Positions 1 through 7,276 of a stretch of 17,882 bases of DNA are shown piece by piece (the stretch's first letter is position 1; every line of letters starts with the position of its first letter). Source of the DNA: a bacterium (GTDB lineage: Bacteria > JAHJDO01); assembly GCA_030611945.1 (NCBI GenBank), contig JAUWOV010000036.1:1-17882 (forward strand), given 5' to 3'. A program made the translations under genes and the position numbers. The notes below the pieces were generated by a model. That model did no database searches. It saw only the letters and a program-made list of their open reading frames with translations, and was not told the origin of the DNA.

Positions 1-30
1 TTGAAATCGTTCGCCATGTCGAAAAGCCAT
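1..30 (-). CDS. Start of a gene cut by the window edge, possibly an IS1182-type transposase
   Basis: Ten codons are visible on the minus strand, reading MAFRHGERFQ and running off position 1. The start is well supported: AGGAGGG lies at 39-45 (minus strand), 8 bases before the ATG at 28-30. The opening resembles the N-termini I recall for IS1182-family transposases (Met-aromatic-Arg-x-Gly-x-Arg-x-Gln). Ten residues cannot prove this, but the repeat-rich neighbourhood fits a mobile element. It could equally be an unrelated gene. The strong ribosome binding site is the only firm evidence. Confidence 0.35.
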   Translation of the reverse strand, partial: MAFRHGERFQ

Positions 31-395
31 TTAATTCTCCCTCCTAAATATATCTTGTCTATTCAGTATATTATATGAATAAATACCCTATACTTCCAGA
101 ATAAACCTATTATGACACAGTCTCCAAGTCGGAGAATGACAAACGAGATTGCTTCAGGATTTCATCTTTCGCAATGACGGGAAATGGATATTCAGATGGG
201 CAGCCGCAAGGGCTGCCCCTACAATAACCGCCAGCTAAAGCAGGCGGTTGAGGGAAAGAGAACAACAGACTGCTTCAGCTGTCTGTTGGAAATAAGCAAA
301 AGTCAAAGAAAGCATTTGGGATTTGGGGTTCCCGGGGTTCCCAATGACAGAATTTTATGGTTTTTTGCAGAGATAAGTGATATCGTGTTATTAGT
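31..395. repeat. Gene-free stretch made of several palindromic repeat fragments
   Basis: No convincing gene lies here; the open frame at 184-399 is an artefact of repeats. Three perfect hairpins sit in series. GGGCAGCC pairs with GGCTGCCC (198-205/211-218). AACCGCC pairs with GGCGGTT (226-232/243-249). CAACAGAC pairs with GTCTGTTG (263-270/281-288). Before them, CGAGATTGC at 144-152 and GCAATGACGG at 171-180 are the two ends of a widespread interspersed element, read on the minus strand as GTCATTGCGA to GCAATCTCG. At about 320-342 GGGGTTCCC is repeated almost directly. This looks like a graveyard of small dispersed repeats, not a regulatory region. Confidence 0.7.
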
Positions 396-635
396 ATGAA
401 ATATTCGAAGCATTTTGAAGATATGCTGCTGGAGCGAAAGATTGATGTTTCATGGGTAAATGCAACTTTAGGAAAGCCCGAAAAGGTTGAAATACATAAA
501 GACGGGACAAAACATTTTATTCGAAGAATTGAAGAAAATGACAATAGATATCTAAGAGTTGTTATTAATGAAGTAACGACTCCTGCAAGAGCAGTTACAG
601 CATTTTTTGACAGAAGATTAAGGAGAAAATCATGA
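396..635 (+). CDS. DUF4258 family protein, putative toxin of a small TA-like pair
   Basis: This is a 79-residue basic protein with the DUF4258 layout: an N-terminal SKHFEDMLLERKI helix (His6 is the usual conserved His), a central strand around KHFIRR, and a C-terminal RYLRVVIN strand followed by TAFFDRR. DUF4258 proteins commonly sit directly beside DUF2283 proteins and are treated as putative toxin-antitoxin pairs, with RNase-like toxins suspected but rarely tested. That arrangement is seen here, because its TGA overlaps the next ATG in ATGA. No clear Shine-Dalgarno precedes the ATG, so the start could be weakly translated. Family assignment is fairly sure; toxicity is inference. Confidence 0.75.
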   Translation: MKYSKHFEDMLLERKIDVSWVNATLGKPEKVEIHKDGTKHFIRRIEENDNRYLRVVINEVTTPARAVTAFFDRRLRRKS

Positions 636-832
636 GACTAAAAGTTGACAAAGAAAGTGATGCGCTATATTTTCGACTGGATGAAGATAGAATTGTAGAA
701 TCAGAAGAAGTGCAGCCAGGTGTTATTCTTGATTATGATAAAGATGGTCGCGTAGTTGGGGTAGAGTTGTTAGGAATTGCTGCCAGAGCCAGCAAAGAAG
801 ATCTCTCTTCATTGCAATTTCAAACGGTTTGA
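632..832 (+). CDS. DUF2283 family protein, putative antitoxin partner
   Basis: This is a 66-residue acidic protein with the DUF2283 signature: the N-terminal strand pair LKVDKESDALYFRL, then VESEEVQPGVILDYDKDG, then VVGVELLGI and a short C-terminal helix. The length matches the family. The start overlaps the DUF4258 stop by four bases, and AGGAGAAA lies just upstream inside the previous gene, so translation is probably coupled. The charge contrast with the basic partner (acidic against basic) is what one expects of an antitoxin. Function is inferred from family and context only; no DNA-binding domain is visible. Confidence 0.75.
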   Translation: MRLKVDKESDALYFRLDEDRIVESEEVQPGVILDYDKDGRVVGVELLGIAARASKEDLSSLQFQTV

Positions 833-848
833 CTATCAGTAGGATATA

Positions 849-870
849 AAAGGGACACCGACTTTTTTTT
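849..870. repeat. GGGACACCGAC-T8 fragment of a dispersed repeat
   Basis: AAAGGGACACCGAC is followed by eight T residues. It resembles the 'GGGACA..CTTTTT' scraps that recur between genes in many genomes rich in small transposons. There is no stem before the T run, so I do not call it a terminator. The following 890-940 text (TCTGGATTCC ... AATGACAAA) also looks like an eroded copy of a widespread hairpin repeat, and the patatin start lies at its edge. No clear promoter was found in 833-939. Confidence 0.4.
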
Positions 871-939
871 AATCAGCTCTCAAATCTTTAAACGTCTGGA
901 TTCCCACTCTGCATTGATCAGAGGATCGGATAATGACAA

Positions 940-1800
940 ATGAAATTTCCAATGAGAAGACATAAAAAAGTAGGACTTGCTCTAGGAGGCGGGGCTGCAA
1001 GAGGGCTGGCTCATATCGGAGTTCTGAAGGCTTTAGCGGAAAACAATGTTCCTATTGATGTGATAGCCGGAACAAGTATTGGAGCATTAGTGGGTGTCTG
1101 TTTTGCTAAAGATGGCGAAATAGATACTCTTGAAGAGATCGTATTAAACATAGATTGGAAACAATTAGCCCTTTTAGTTGATCCGAATTTAGCTCTATTG
1201 AAAAAAGGATTTATTCACGGAGAAAAGATTAAAGAGCTTCTGTGTTCCATTATCGGAGACATAGAATTCAAGGACTTAAAAATTCCATTTAGAGTTATAG
1301 CTACTGATGCCACTACAGGGGAAGAAATAGTGATTGACGGCGGTTCTGTAGCTGAAGCTGTGAGAGCAAGCATTTCAATTCCGGTGTTGTTTACGCCTGT
1401 AAAATTTGGAAACAAGTTTCTAATAGATGGCGGTATGGTAAATCCTGTTCCTGTTGATACAGCTAAAAATATGGGGGCAGAATTTGTTATTGCCTGTAAT
1501 GTAATACCAGAACCGCAAAAAAGAAAGCGAAATTATATGAAAAACAAATCCATGACAAAATTAACTAAAAAAATAGATCCGAACACTCCTAATATTGTTG
1601 ACGTTCTAATAAATTCATTCTATATCATGGAGCATAGAATAGCGGTTTTAAATTTAAAGAAAGCTGACATAATAATTAATCCTGAAGTAAATGACATATC
1701 TATATTGGAATTCTACAAAGGAGCAGAAGCTATTTCAGAAGGGTATAAAGCAGTATTAGATGCGCTGCCAAAAATCAAAAAGCAAGCTAATATATGTTAA
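940..1800 (+). CDS. Patatin-like phospholipase (RssA/YchK-type)
   Basis: This is a predicted serine acyl hydrolase with a Ser-Asp dyad, acting on phospholipids or related acyl esters. Visible motifs, in order, are the oxyanion-hole loop GGGAARG (residues 16-22), the nucleophile elbow GTSIG with Ser46, and the catalytic Asp163 in IDGGMVNPVPV. At 286 residues it is a single-domain member like RssA or YchK; there is no signal peptide, so it is probably cytoplasmic or peripheral. The ATG at 940 has only a weak GGA upstream; an in-frame ATG at 952 is an alternative and would still keep all motifs. Its last 7 bases overlap the next gene, a lipoprotein, suggesting coupled translation and an envelope role. 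The true substrate is unknown. Confidence 0.9.
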   Translation: MKFPMRRHKKVGLALGGGAARGLAHIGVLKALAENNVPIDVIAGTSIGALVGVCFAKDGEIDTLEEIVLNIDWKQLALLVDPNLALLKKGFIHGEKIKELLCSIIGDIEFKDLKIPFRVIATDATTGEEIVIDGGSVAEAVRASISIPVLFTPVKFGNKFLIDGGMVNPVPVDTAKNMGAEFVIACNVIPEPQKRKRNYMKNKSMTKLTKKIDPNTPNIVDVLINSFYIMEHRIAVLNLKKADIIINPEVNDISILEFYKGAEAISEGYKAVLDALPKIKKQANIC

Positions 1801-2984
1801 AAAGAATCTTCGTATTCACCTTACTCTGTATATTCCTTACAGGATGCATCACCTCCTTGAGACTTACCAGAAAAGAAAGTAAAAATAACAATGTTTTTGA
1901 AGAGTTTGGAATAAAATATAAACCTGATTATATAGTATCCTCTTTTCTTTATAAAAATCCTCCTAAGATTGTGACAATACTTCCATTCAAAAACATTACA
2001 AGAGAAATAAGCAAAGATGGCAGTATTCAAATAAAAAACAACAATCTTCCGGAATCTATATCCGATACACTCAGAGACACCTTTTTTAGACATATAAGCA
2101 CAAAATCCTATACATATATGAAACTTAAAAGTAGCGATGCTTTACTTAAAGAACAAGGTTTGATAAACCCCGATAAGCTCTTCAAAAAATCAGCACAGAA
2201 AATAGGGAGAAATTTATCTACCGATGCCCTGATATATGGAAAAATCACTCATTACAGAAAATTCTATGGAGTAATTTATTCCCAGATAGGTATTGGAGTT
2301 TCTGTAAAAATGGTTGATTCACACACAGGCAATTTATTATGGCAGGCAAGCGATATAGCCACAAGTCATGAAGGCAGACTATATATCTCTCCACAGGACT
2401 TAGTGATGGGTGCTATTGATTCAGCTTTGCATATGAGAAAAACATGGATACATCGAGTTTCTGATCAGCTTTTCAGAGATATATCCCTGACACTGCCGGA
2501 TGTAGGTACTCCGGTGATTCCCACAGTTATCATAAATAATAAAACTGCTTCAATTTACTCAGAACCATCAAGTAATGCAGAAATTATTGCAAGCGCGTCC
2601 AGGAAAACAAAATTTGATATGGTCAGCAGATTGAACGACTGGTATTTTATAAAAATCGCTGAAAATAAGTTTGGATGGATTTATAAAGAGGACATTGTTC
2701 CTCATTTTATCAATATTGAAACAGCAAAAAAATTGCAGCGTCTTAGCGAAAAACAAGTTACTACTTATCCAACCAAGACAAGAAAAATTAAACAGAGATA
2801 CTCAAAGAAACAACCCGCTAGATACTATATGGTTAAAAAAGGAGATACATTACACAGCATAGCAGGGAATCCCGATATATACGGAGATAGATCAAAATGG
2901 AAACTAATTTATGATGCGAACAAGGAAAGAGTCCCGCAAATCAATCTCTTAAATTCAGGCCAGATTCTAATAATCCCTCACTGA
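1794..2984 (+). CDS. Lipoprotein with GNA1162/DUF799-like, SH3 and LysM domains
   Basis: Residues 1-18 form a lipoprotein signal: a basic start, a hydrophobic stretch and an LTGC lipobox with Cys18. Residues about 55-235 resemble the GNA1162 (DUF799) lipoprotein family, with the early strand IVTILPFKNIT and a later strand-turn-strand block ending SHTGNLLWQAS. A bacterial SH3-like domain follows at about 244-300 (TASIYSEPSSNAEII ... GWIYKEDIV). After a basic linker comes a LysM module at about 343-396 (YYMVKKGDTLHSIAG to GQILIIPH). The last two modules are typical peptidoglycan binders, so the protein probably tethers the outer membrane or a lipoprotein complex to the wall. It is co-transcribed with the patatin (7-base overlap). 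The exact partner is unknown. Confidence 0.8.
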   Translation: MLKRIFVFTLLCIFLTGCITSLRLTRKESKNNNVFEEFGIKYKPDYIVSSFLYKNPPKIVTILPFKNITREISKDGSIQIKNNNLPESISDTLRDTFFRHISTKSYTYMKLKSSDALLKEQGLINPDKLFKKSAQKIGRNLSTDALIYGKITHYRKFYGVIYSQIGIGVSVKMVDSHTGNLLWQASDIATSHEGRLYISPQDLVMGAIDSALHMRKTWIHRVSDQLFRDISLTLPDVGTPVIPTVIINNKTASIYSEPSSNAEIIASASRKTKFDMVSRLNDWYFIKIAENKFGWIYKEDIVPHFINIETAKKLQRLSEKQVTTYPTKTRKIKQRYSKKQPARYYMVKKGDTLHSIAGNPDIYGDRSKWKLIYDANKERVPQINLLNSGQILIIPH

Positions 2985-2992
2985 TGTTATAA

Positions 2993-3982
2993 CTACTTTT
3001 CAACTATAGTCTCTTCAATCTTCATTCCAAAATGCCTGCCTGATTTCTCTGTGTGCCCAAGCACTTCATCTCCTGGCTTCAAGCTGACGACAGAAACTGG
3101 TTTTCCTTGCGGAGTTACTAATCTTATTGTTTCTGCATTTTGCAGGACAAGTGATACTTTCTGTTTGCTACAGGTTCCTTCCACAAGAAGCATAGGCCTT
3201 TTCTCAATCTTTATTCTACCAACAATTACATCCTGCGTTTTTCCTTCCCAGTTTACAATCAGCGCCTTATCCCCTGCTTTAAGATCCGAAAGATACCGTG
3301 TTTTTCCCTCTGTAACCATCACATATGCATGCACTCCCCCTGCATTTACACGAAAAGGTCTCTGGTCAACATATGGATTTTCTACTGATTCCGAATGCAA
3401 GAGAAACATGCCTGAGCTCGTATTGCCAACCAGCATTCCTTCTCCGATGATCATATTGGTGCATGTATCTATGCAAACCCTATCTCCAGTTCCTAATGGT
3501 TTTACAGACTTGATCTTTATTGTCTTGAGTGATATCAAATTTTTCTTTACTTTTAGCTGATTAATTACTTTTCTTAATTCAGCAGGTTTTTTTATATTCA
3601 GCAAAACGCCGTCTACTCCTTTTTCAAGAGTGTTCAGCGCCAACTCTGCTTCTTCTAAATTTCTTACCTCCGCTATCAAGCCTTTTGTTTGAGCAATAAG
3701 ATTTTCCATAGGAATAATCTTCCAGTCATGTGTCTTAATAACTATCCATTTATTATGTATTGCTGCCGCTCTGATTTCATCCTCTTTTCCCTTAATCTCT
3801 ATTTGCGCAACATCCTTGCCTATTCGCAGATCTCCGTCCTCAGAAACCGTTTGTATCTTTCCGAGTTCCTTTACCTTCCCGTTAAACCCATTATTAATAA
3901 CAACAAAATCCGCCCCGCATTCCAGAGCTGTAATAACAATCTCTTTATTCCACGGTCTCGCATCTACCCAAACTTGTTTCAT
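2993..3982 (-). CDS. 3-dehydroquinate synthase II (archaeal type)
   Basis: This enzyme (EC 1.4.1.24) performs NAD-dependent oxidative deamination and cyclisation of 2-amino-3,7-dideoxy-D-threo-hept-6-ulosonate to 3-dehydroquinate, feeding the shikimate pathway without DAHP synthase and AroB. The family hallmark is unmistakable: GMLVGNTSSGMFLLHSES followed by VENPYVDQRPFRVNAGG (residues 182-216), plus GTGDRVCIDTC at 164-174. At 329 residues its length is normal for the family. It follows the ADTH synthase gene by 11 bases with a good AAGGAA site, so the two catalysts of the same two-step route are made together. The enzyme is mostly archaeal; scattered bacteria carry it. Its 3' end lies only 8 bases from the stop of the convergent lipoprotein gene, with no obvious terminator between. 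Confidence 0.95.
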   Translation of the reverse strand: MKQVWVDARPWNKEIVITALECGADFVVINNGFNGKVKELGKIQTVSEDGDLRIGKDVAQIEIKGKEDEIRAAAIHNKWIVIKTHDWKIIPMENLIAQTKGLIAEVRNLEEAELALNTLEKGVDGVLLNIKKPAELRKVINQLKVKKNLISLKTIKIKSVKPLGTGDRVCIDTCTNMIIGEGMLVGNTSSGMFLLHSESVENPYVDQRPFRVNAGGVHAYVMVTEGKTRYLSDLKAGDKALIVNWEGKTQDVIVGRIKIEKRPMLLVEGTCSKQKVSLVLQNAETIRLVTPQGKPVSVVSLKPGDEVLGHTEKSGRHFGMKIEETIVEK

Positions 3983-3993
3983 TATTTATTTCC

Positions 3994-4791
3994 TTAATTT
4001 AAAATTCCTAACGCTTCCTCTACAGAGACATCTTCATGAACAATTTTGCATATTGCCTCAACCATCTTTTTTGGGCACTTATGCTGAAACGCATTTCTGC
4101 CGATAGAAACCCCTGCTCCGCCTGCTTCCAGTGAGTTTTTAACATTTTCAAGCACTTCGCTGTCATTAGACGCTTTTTCTCCACCTGCAATAACTACCGG
4201 TATCGGGCATCCTTCAACAACCTCAGAAAAAGTCTCCTTTGAACCTGTGTATGTAACCTTAACAATATCTGCTCCTAATTCTGCCGCAATCCTCGCTGCA
4301 TGTTTAACCCCTTCAACATCTGACTCGCTCTTGACCTTTTTCCCTCGCGCATACATCATTGCAATAAGAGGCATACCCCAGTTCATACATGCAACGCTGA
4401 CACTGCCAAGATCCCTCAGCATCTCTGCCTCGTTCTCAGCCCCAATATTTATATGAACAGATACTCCATCAGCGCCCATTTTCAGAGCATTTTCAACTGT
4501 GTTCACCAGAACCTTTGCGTTCGGGTCAGGACTCCACACAGTACTGCCTGAAAGGTGTAGAATTAACCCTATATCCTTACCATGTCGTCTATGACCATGC
4601 TTGGGAAGACCAATATGTCCCAAAACTGCATTTGCGCCGCCTTCAGCAATGTCATTCACCATATCCCGCATATTCTCAATTCCCTTGATTGGTCCTACAG
4701 TTACACCATGATCCATTGGCACAATAACGGTTTTTCCACTGTTTCTATCAATTATCCTCTCTAAACGTATACTCTTTCCTAATCTGGACAT
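3994..4791 (-). CDS. 2-amino-3,7-dideoxy-D-threo-hept-6-ulosonate (ADTH) synthase, class I aldolase fold
   Basis: This is the first step of the archaeal aromatic route (EC 2.2.1.10): L-aspartate semialdehyde is joined to a three-carbon unit from 6-deoxy-5-ketofructose 1-phosphate. The 265-residue TIM barrel is of the DhnA/FbaB type. Asp27 (PMDHGV), Tyr147 (MMYARG) and Schiff-base Lys178 (DIVKVTYTG) match the catalytic Asp33, Tyr153 and Lys184 known for Methanocaldococcus MJ0400, with a constant offset of six. A class I fructose-bisphosphate aldolase is the alternative, but the adjacent 3-dehydroquinate synthase II decides the call. The start has AAGGAG 8 bases upstream, and the gene has its own near-consensus promoter. 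Confidence 0.92.
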   Translation of the reverse strand: MSRLGKSIRLERIIDRNSGKTVIVPMDHGVTVGPIKGIENMRDMVNDIAEGGANAVLGHIGLPKHGHRRHGKDIGLILHLSGSTVWSPDPNAKVLVNTVENALKMGADGVSVHINIGAENEAEMLRDLGSVSVACMNWGMPLIAMMYARGKKVKSESDVEGVKHAARIAAELGADIVKVTYTGSKETFSEVVEGCPIPVVIAGGEKASNDSEVLENVKNSLEAGGAGVSIGRNAFQHKCPKKMVEAICKIVHEDVSVEEALGILN

Positions 4792-4824
4792 ACTACGATC
4801 TCCTTTATATTTGGCACAATCCGC

Positions 4825-4853
4825 ATGATATTAAATTTAACGTGTTGTGTCAA
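4825..4853 (-). promoter_or_regulatory. Promoter for the ADTH synthase / DHQ synthase II pair
   Basis: On the minus strand a perfect -35 TTGACA (4853-4848) is separated by exactly 17 bases from the -10 TATCAT (4830-4825), five of six matching consensus. Transcription would begin near 4818, giving a leader of about 27 bases with an AAGGAG site before the ATG at 4791. The promoter lies in the 67-base gap after miaA, so the aromatic genes can be expressed apart from the upstream operon. Confidence 0.75.
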
Positions 4854-4858
4854 ATTTC

Positions 4859-5788
4859 TCATAATCCTGCCAGTCTAAGAATTTTATGACAAATTGAATC
4901 AATTTCCTCATCTGCATCACTTGTTTCTATCCACTTAATCCGAGAATCCTTATTGAACCATGTCATTTGTCTTTTTGCAAAATGGCGTGTGTTTCTCTTG
5001 AGAAGCACTTTTGCTTCATTGAGACTACAATGTCCGTTTATATATTCCAGAACTTCTTTATATCCCAAACTCCGCATAGGCAAAAGGTCTTGGCTATATC
5101 CTTTTTTTATAAGCTGCCTAACTTCTCCTGTGAATCCCTTTTTGAACATCAAATCCACTCTGCTCTCAATTTTCCCATAGAGATTTTTACGTTCCGTCTT
5201 AAGACCTATTATACAATATCTACAATCTATGGACTTGGCTTTAGCTTTACTCTGAAGACTTGAAATAGTCTCTCCTGTTGAGAAAAAAACTTCCAGAGCT
5301 CTGATTATTCTTCTCCAGTCATTTGGATGAATCCTTGCTGCAGCTATAGGGTCAACTTTTGCAAGCTTTTCATGCATATAACGGGAACCCTTATCTGCCA
5401 GCTGAGTTCTTACTCTTTTTCTAACAGTCTCTTTGACCATAGGTTCAGAGAAAAGACCATCAATTACAGCTCTTATATATAAACCTGAGCCTCCGACAAG
5501 TATTGGAGTTTTGCCTGAGTTAATAATTTTGTTTATTTTATCTCTTGCCATTTTTGCATATTCCCCTGCGCTGAAATATTGATCAGGAGAAATAATACCT
5601 ATCATGTGATGAGTAACCGCTCTTCTCTCTTCTCTTGAGGGTTTTGCCGTTCCAATATTCATGTATTTATATACTTGCATGGAATCTGCTGATACAATTT
5701 CCGACGGAAAGAATGTAGAAAGGCTTACAGCAATTTTACTTTTGCCTACACCTGTAGGGCCTACAAGGACTATAATGGAGGGATTCAT
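4859..5788 (-). CDS. miaA: tRNA dimethylallyltransferase
   Basis: MiaA (EC 2.5.1.75) transfers a dimethylallyl group to N6 of adenosine 37 in tRNAs reading UNN codons. The P-loop GPTGVGKS is at residues 10-17, SADSMQVYKYMNIGTAK at 33-49 supplies the catalytic Asp35, and VGGSGLYIRAVIDG and the RNTRHFAKRQMTWF block near the C-terminus are family signatures. At 309 residues it is complete. Its ATG overlaps the stop of the preceding kinase gene in a 4-base ATGA, so the two are translationally coupled. The C-terminal ISRIKW-like region (SRIKWIET) is also typical. The assignment is secure. Confidence 0.97.
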   Translation of the reverse strand: MNPSIIVLVGPTGVGKSKIAVSLSTFFPSEIVSADSMQVYKYMNIGTAKPSREERRAVTHHMIGIISPDQYFSAGEYAKMARDKINKIINSGKTPILVGGSGLYIRAVIDGLFSEPMVKETVRKRVRTQLADKGSRYMHEKLAKVDPIAAARIHPNDWRRIIRALEVFFSTGETISSLQSKAKAKSIDCRYCIIGLKTERKNLYGKIESRVDLMFKKGFTGEVRQLIKKGYSQDLLPMRSLGYKEVLEYINGHCSLNEAKVLLKRNTRHFAKRQMTWFNKDSRIKWIETSDADEEIDSICHKILRLAGL

Positions 5789-6576
5789 CTATTTATATCT
5801 AAAACCAATTCTCCTACGCTCTGGTACCTTTTTGCAAGATCAAGATTAAGAGCTCTTAGAATAATATTTTCAAGACCCTTAGACACCTTCTGATTATAAA
5901 ATCGTGGTGGTTTAATAAGCATATTCAGTTGCTGAACAGCAATTTTATGTAAAGAGTTTCCCTCAAACGGTCTCCTGCCTGTTGCAAGTTCATATATAAC
6001 AACACCTAGAGAGTAAATATCGGATCTCTCATCTCCTCTATATCCTTTCACTTGTTCGGGAGACATATAATGCGGCGTACCAGCCCTCTCTCTAATCCTT
6101 GCATTAGACTTGTTTTTTTCATAAGCCAAACCAAAATCTATTATTTTCACATCCATATCCTTTGTCAAAATCATATTTCTGCTTTTTATGTCCTGATGGA
6201 TAATGCCCCTTTTGTGAATATATCCAACTGTCTCGCATACACCAAGAATTATATCAATATAATCTTTTAAGAGATTATGATGCGTTTTTATCAGCTCTCT
6301 GAGATTGTGTCCGTCAAAATATTCCAGCACAATATAACAAATATCATCTTCTCTGCCAAAGCCATACACTTTAGAGATATTTTTATGATTTAATTTCTGA
6401 ATTATCTCGGCTTCATAAAAAAATCTATTGATACGCCTCTTGTCAGTATCCGGTTTTACTTGCAGTATTTTGATTACTACATTTCTCTTGTCTTTAGTCC
6501 CTAAATAAACATCTGTAAGACCGGTAGAAGCAAGATGTTTACTTATTTTGTATCCTGATATGTATGTTCCAATCAT
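5785..6576 (-). CDS. Hanks-type Ser/Thr protein kinase, catalytic domain only
   Basis: A single bacterial Ser/Thr kinase domain fills all 263 residues, with no transmembrane segment, PASTA or other sensor domain. Seen in order: a glycine loop that is degenerate (LASTGLTDVYLG), the ATP-anchoring Lys36 (VVIKIL), helix-C Glu55, a catalytic loop HQDIKSRN with Asp129, Lys131 and Asn134, DFG at 147-149, GTPHYMSPEQ at 166-175 and DIYSLGVVIYELATGRRPF. HQD replaces the common HRD, so it is a non-RD kinase and may not need activation-loop phosphorylation. It should be catalytically active and cytoplasmic. It is sandwiched between rfaE2 (3 bases upstream) and miaA (4-base overlap), an unusual placement; targets cannot be guessed. 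Confidence 0.93.
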   Translation of the reverse strand: MIGTYISGYKISKHLASTGLTDVYLGTKDKRNVVIKILQVKPDTDKRRINRFFYEAEIIQKLNHKNISKVYGFGREDDICYIVLEYFDGHNLRELIKTHHNLLKDYIDIILGVCETVGYIHKRGIIHQDIKSRNMILTKDMDVKIIDFGLAYEKNKSNARIRERAGTPHYMSPEQVKGYRGDERSDIYSLGVVIYELATGRRPFEGNSLHKIAVQQLNMLIKPPRFYNQKVSKGLENIILRALNLDLAKRYQSVGELVLDINR

Positions 6577-6579
6577 AAT

Positions 6580-7056
6580 TTATAACTGTTGTTGTATTTT
6601 TTTTATTATATCGGTTGTTGAATGATTTTTTCTATCCCCGGTTATTGCAATCTGCCCGCCATATGAAAGAACAATCTCTCGTTCTGGCACAGTCTCAACT
6701 GTATAATCTGTTCCTTTTGTATGTATTGCCGGTTTTATAATCCTTAACAAATTTTCTACAGTAGGGTCTGAAAAAGGTACTACATAATCCACGCATTCCA
6801 AAGCTGCTACAATCTCTATTCTATCTTCCTCCTGCATAATTGGTCTGCCCTGCCCTTTCAATTGCGATTCCGATTTATCATTATTAATCCCTACAATCAG
6901 TATATCGCCCAAAGACTTTGCTCCTTCAAGATATCTGATATGTCCAACATGAAGAACATCAAAACAGCCATTTGCAAAAATTATTTTTTTATTATCTTTT
7001 TTAAGTTTTTTTATCAGATTGGGAAGTTTGTCTAGGCTACAAATTTTCTTCATCAT
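6580..7056 (-). CDS. rfaE2: D-glycero-beta-D-manno-heptose 1-phosphate adenylyltransferase (stand-alone RfaE2/HldE-C type)
   Basis: The enzyme (EC 2.7.7.70) makes ADP-heptose precursor for lipopolysaccharide core or related glycans. The cytidylyltransferase-fold signature ANGCFDVLHVGHIRYLEGAK (residues 28-47, HxGH at 36-39) is followed by VGINNDKS, GRPIMQEEDRIEIVAAL, KGTDYTVETVPE and the terminal GDRKNHSTTDII block. At 158 residues this is the nucleotidyltransferase domain alone; the heptose kinase partner (RfaE1) is not in the window. MMKK gives two possible starts one codon apart. The ribosome binding site is weak (TCGG), and a TTCGGAAA repeat lies just upstream in the leader. It heads the operon with the kinase and miaA. 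Confidence 0.92.
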   Translation of the reverse strand: MMKKICSLDKLPNLIKKLKKDNKKIIFANGCFDVLHVGHIRYLEGAKSLGDILIVGINNDKSESQLKGQGRPIMQEEDRIEIVAALECVDYVVPFSDPTVENLLRIIKPAIHTKGTDYTVETVPEREIVLSYGGQIAITGDRKNHSTTDIIKKIQQQL

Positions 7057-7065
7057 ACACCGATT

Positions 7066-7165
7066 ATTTTCCGAACCATCATTGATAATGTTTTGAACAT
7101 AACTTGTTGCATTCTAAACAGTTTTGAAGTTTTATATTTCCGAACCTTTCCCTATGATTCGGAAA
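7066..7165 (-). promoter_or_regulatory. Leader with three TTCCGAA/TTCGGAA motifs
   Basis: In the mRNA of the rfaE2 operon, UUUCCGAA (7165-7158) is followed by UUCGGAAA at 7144-7137 and again at 7073-7066, the last just before the rfaE2 start. The first can form a hairpin with either of the two later copies. As DNA, 7137-7165 is an inverted repeat with a 13-base centre that overlaps the predicted transcription start, like an operator. GGTTCGGAAA is an exact direct repeat in the two later copies. Whether it works as DNA or RNA is not decided by the sequence. Confidence 0.5.
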
Positions 7166-7166
7166 T

Positions 7167-7195
7167 AGTATACAGAACCGAGGCAACCATATCAA
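7167..7195 (-). promoter_or_regulatory. Promoter of the rfaE2-kinase-miaA operon
   Basis: Minus strand -35 TTGATA (7195-7190), 17-base spacer, -10 TATACT (7172-7167): each hexamer has five of six consensus bases. The predicted start is near 7160, which gives a leader of about 104 bases before the rfaE2 ATG at 7056. Confidence 0.75.
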
Positions 7196-7211
7196 ATTTC
7201 ATTCAAGATTT

Positions 7212-7236
7212 TTATCAAACAGGTGTCTCGACCTGT
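7212..7236 (-). terminator. Possible weak terminator after the GH130 gene
   Basis: Reading the minus strand, ACAGGT-CGAGAC-ACCTGT (7236-7219) forms a perfect six-pair hairpin followed by TTTGATAAAAA. The T tract is interrupted, so termination may be partial. It lies 40 bases after the GH130 stop and just before the rfaE2 promoter, the right place to separate the two operons. The same palindrome could also be a dispersed repeat. Confidence 0.4.
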
Positions 7237-7276
7237 AGTTAAGTAAAAAAACGGGATGTGCCTCTATTTACTCTAT

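Noticed and set aside
198-288. CRISPR array
   Set aside because: The three hairpins differ from each other in sequence and spacing; there are no repeated units with spacers.
365-393. TTGCAG-17-TTATTA as a promoter for the DUF4258 gene
   Set aside because: The -10 would sit two bases before the ATG and both boxes are poor; not convincing.
184-399. 71-codon open frame on the plus strand
   Set aside because: It runs through three hairpin repeats, shows no family features, and has no ribosome site; repeats create the frame.
849-870. T8 run after the DUF2283 gene as a terminator
   Set aside because: No stem precedes the T run, so it lacks the needed hairpin.
3994-4791. Glycolytic class I fructose-bisphosphate aldolase
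   Set aside because: Same fold, but the linked 3-dehydroquinate synthase II and the MJ0400-like spacing of Asp, Tyr and Lys favour ADTH synthase.
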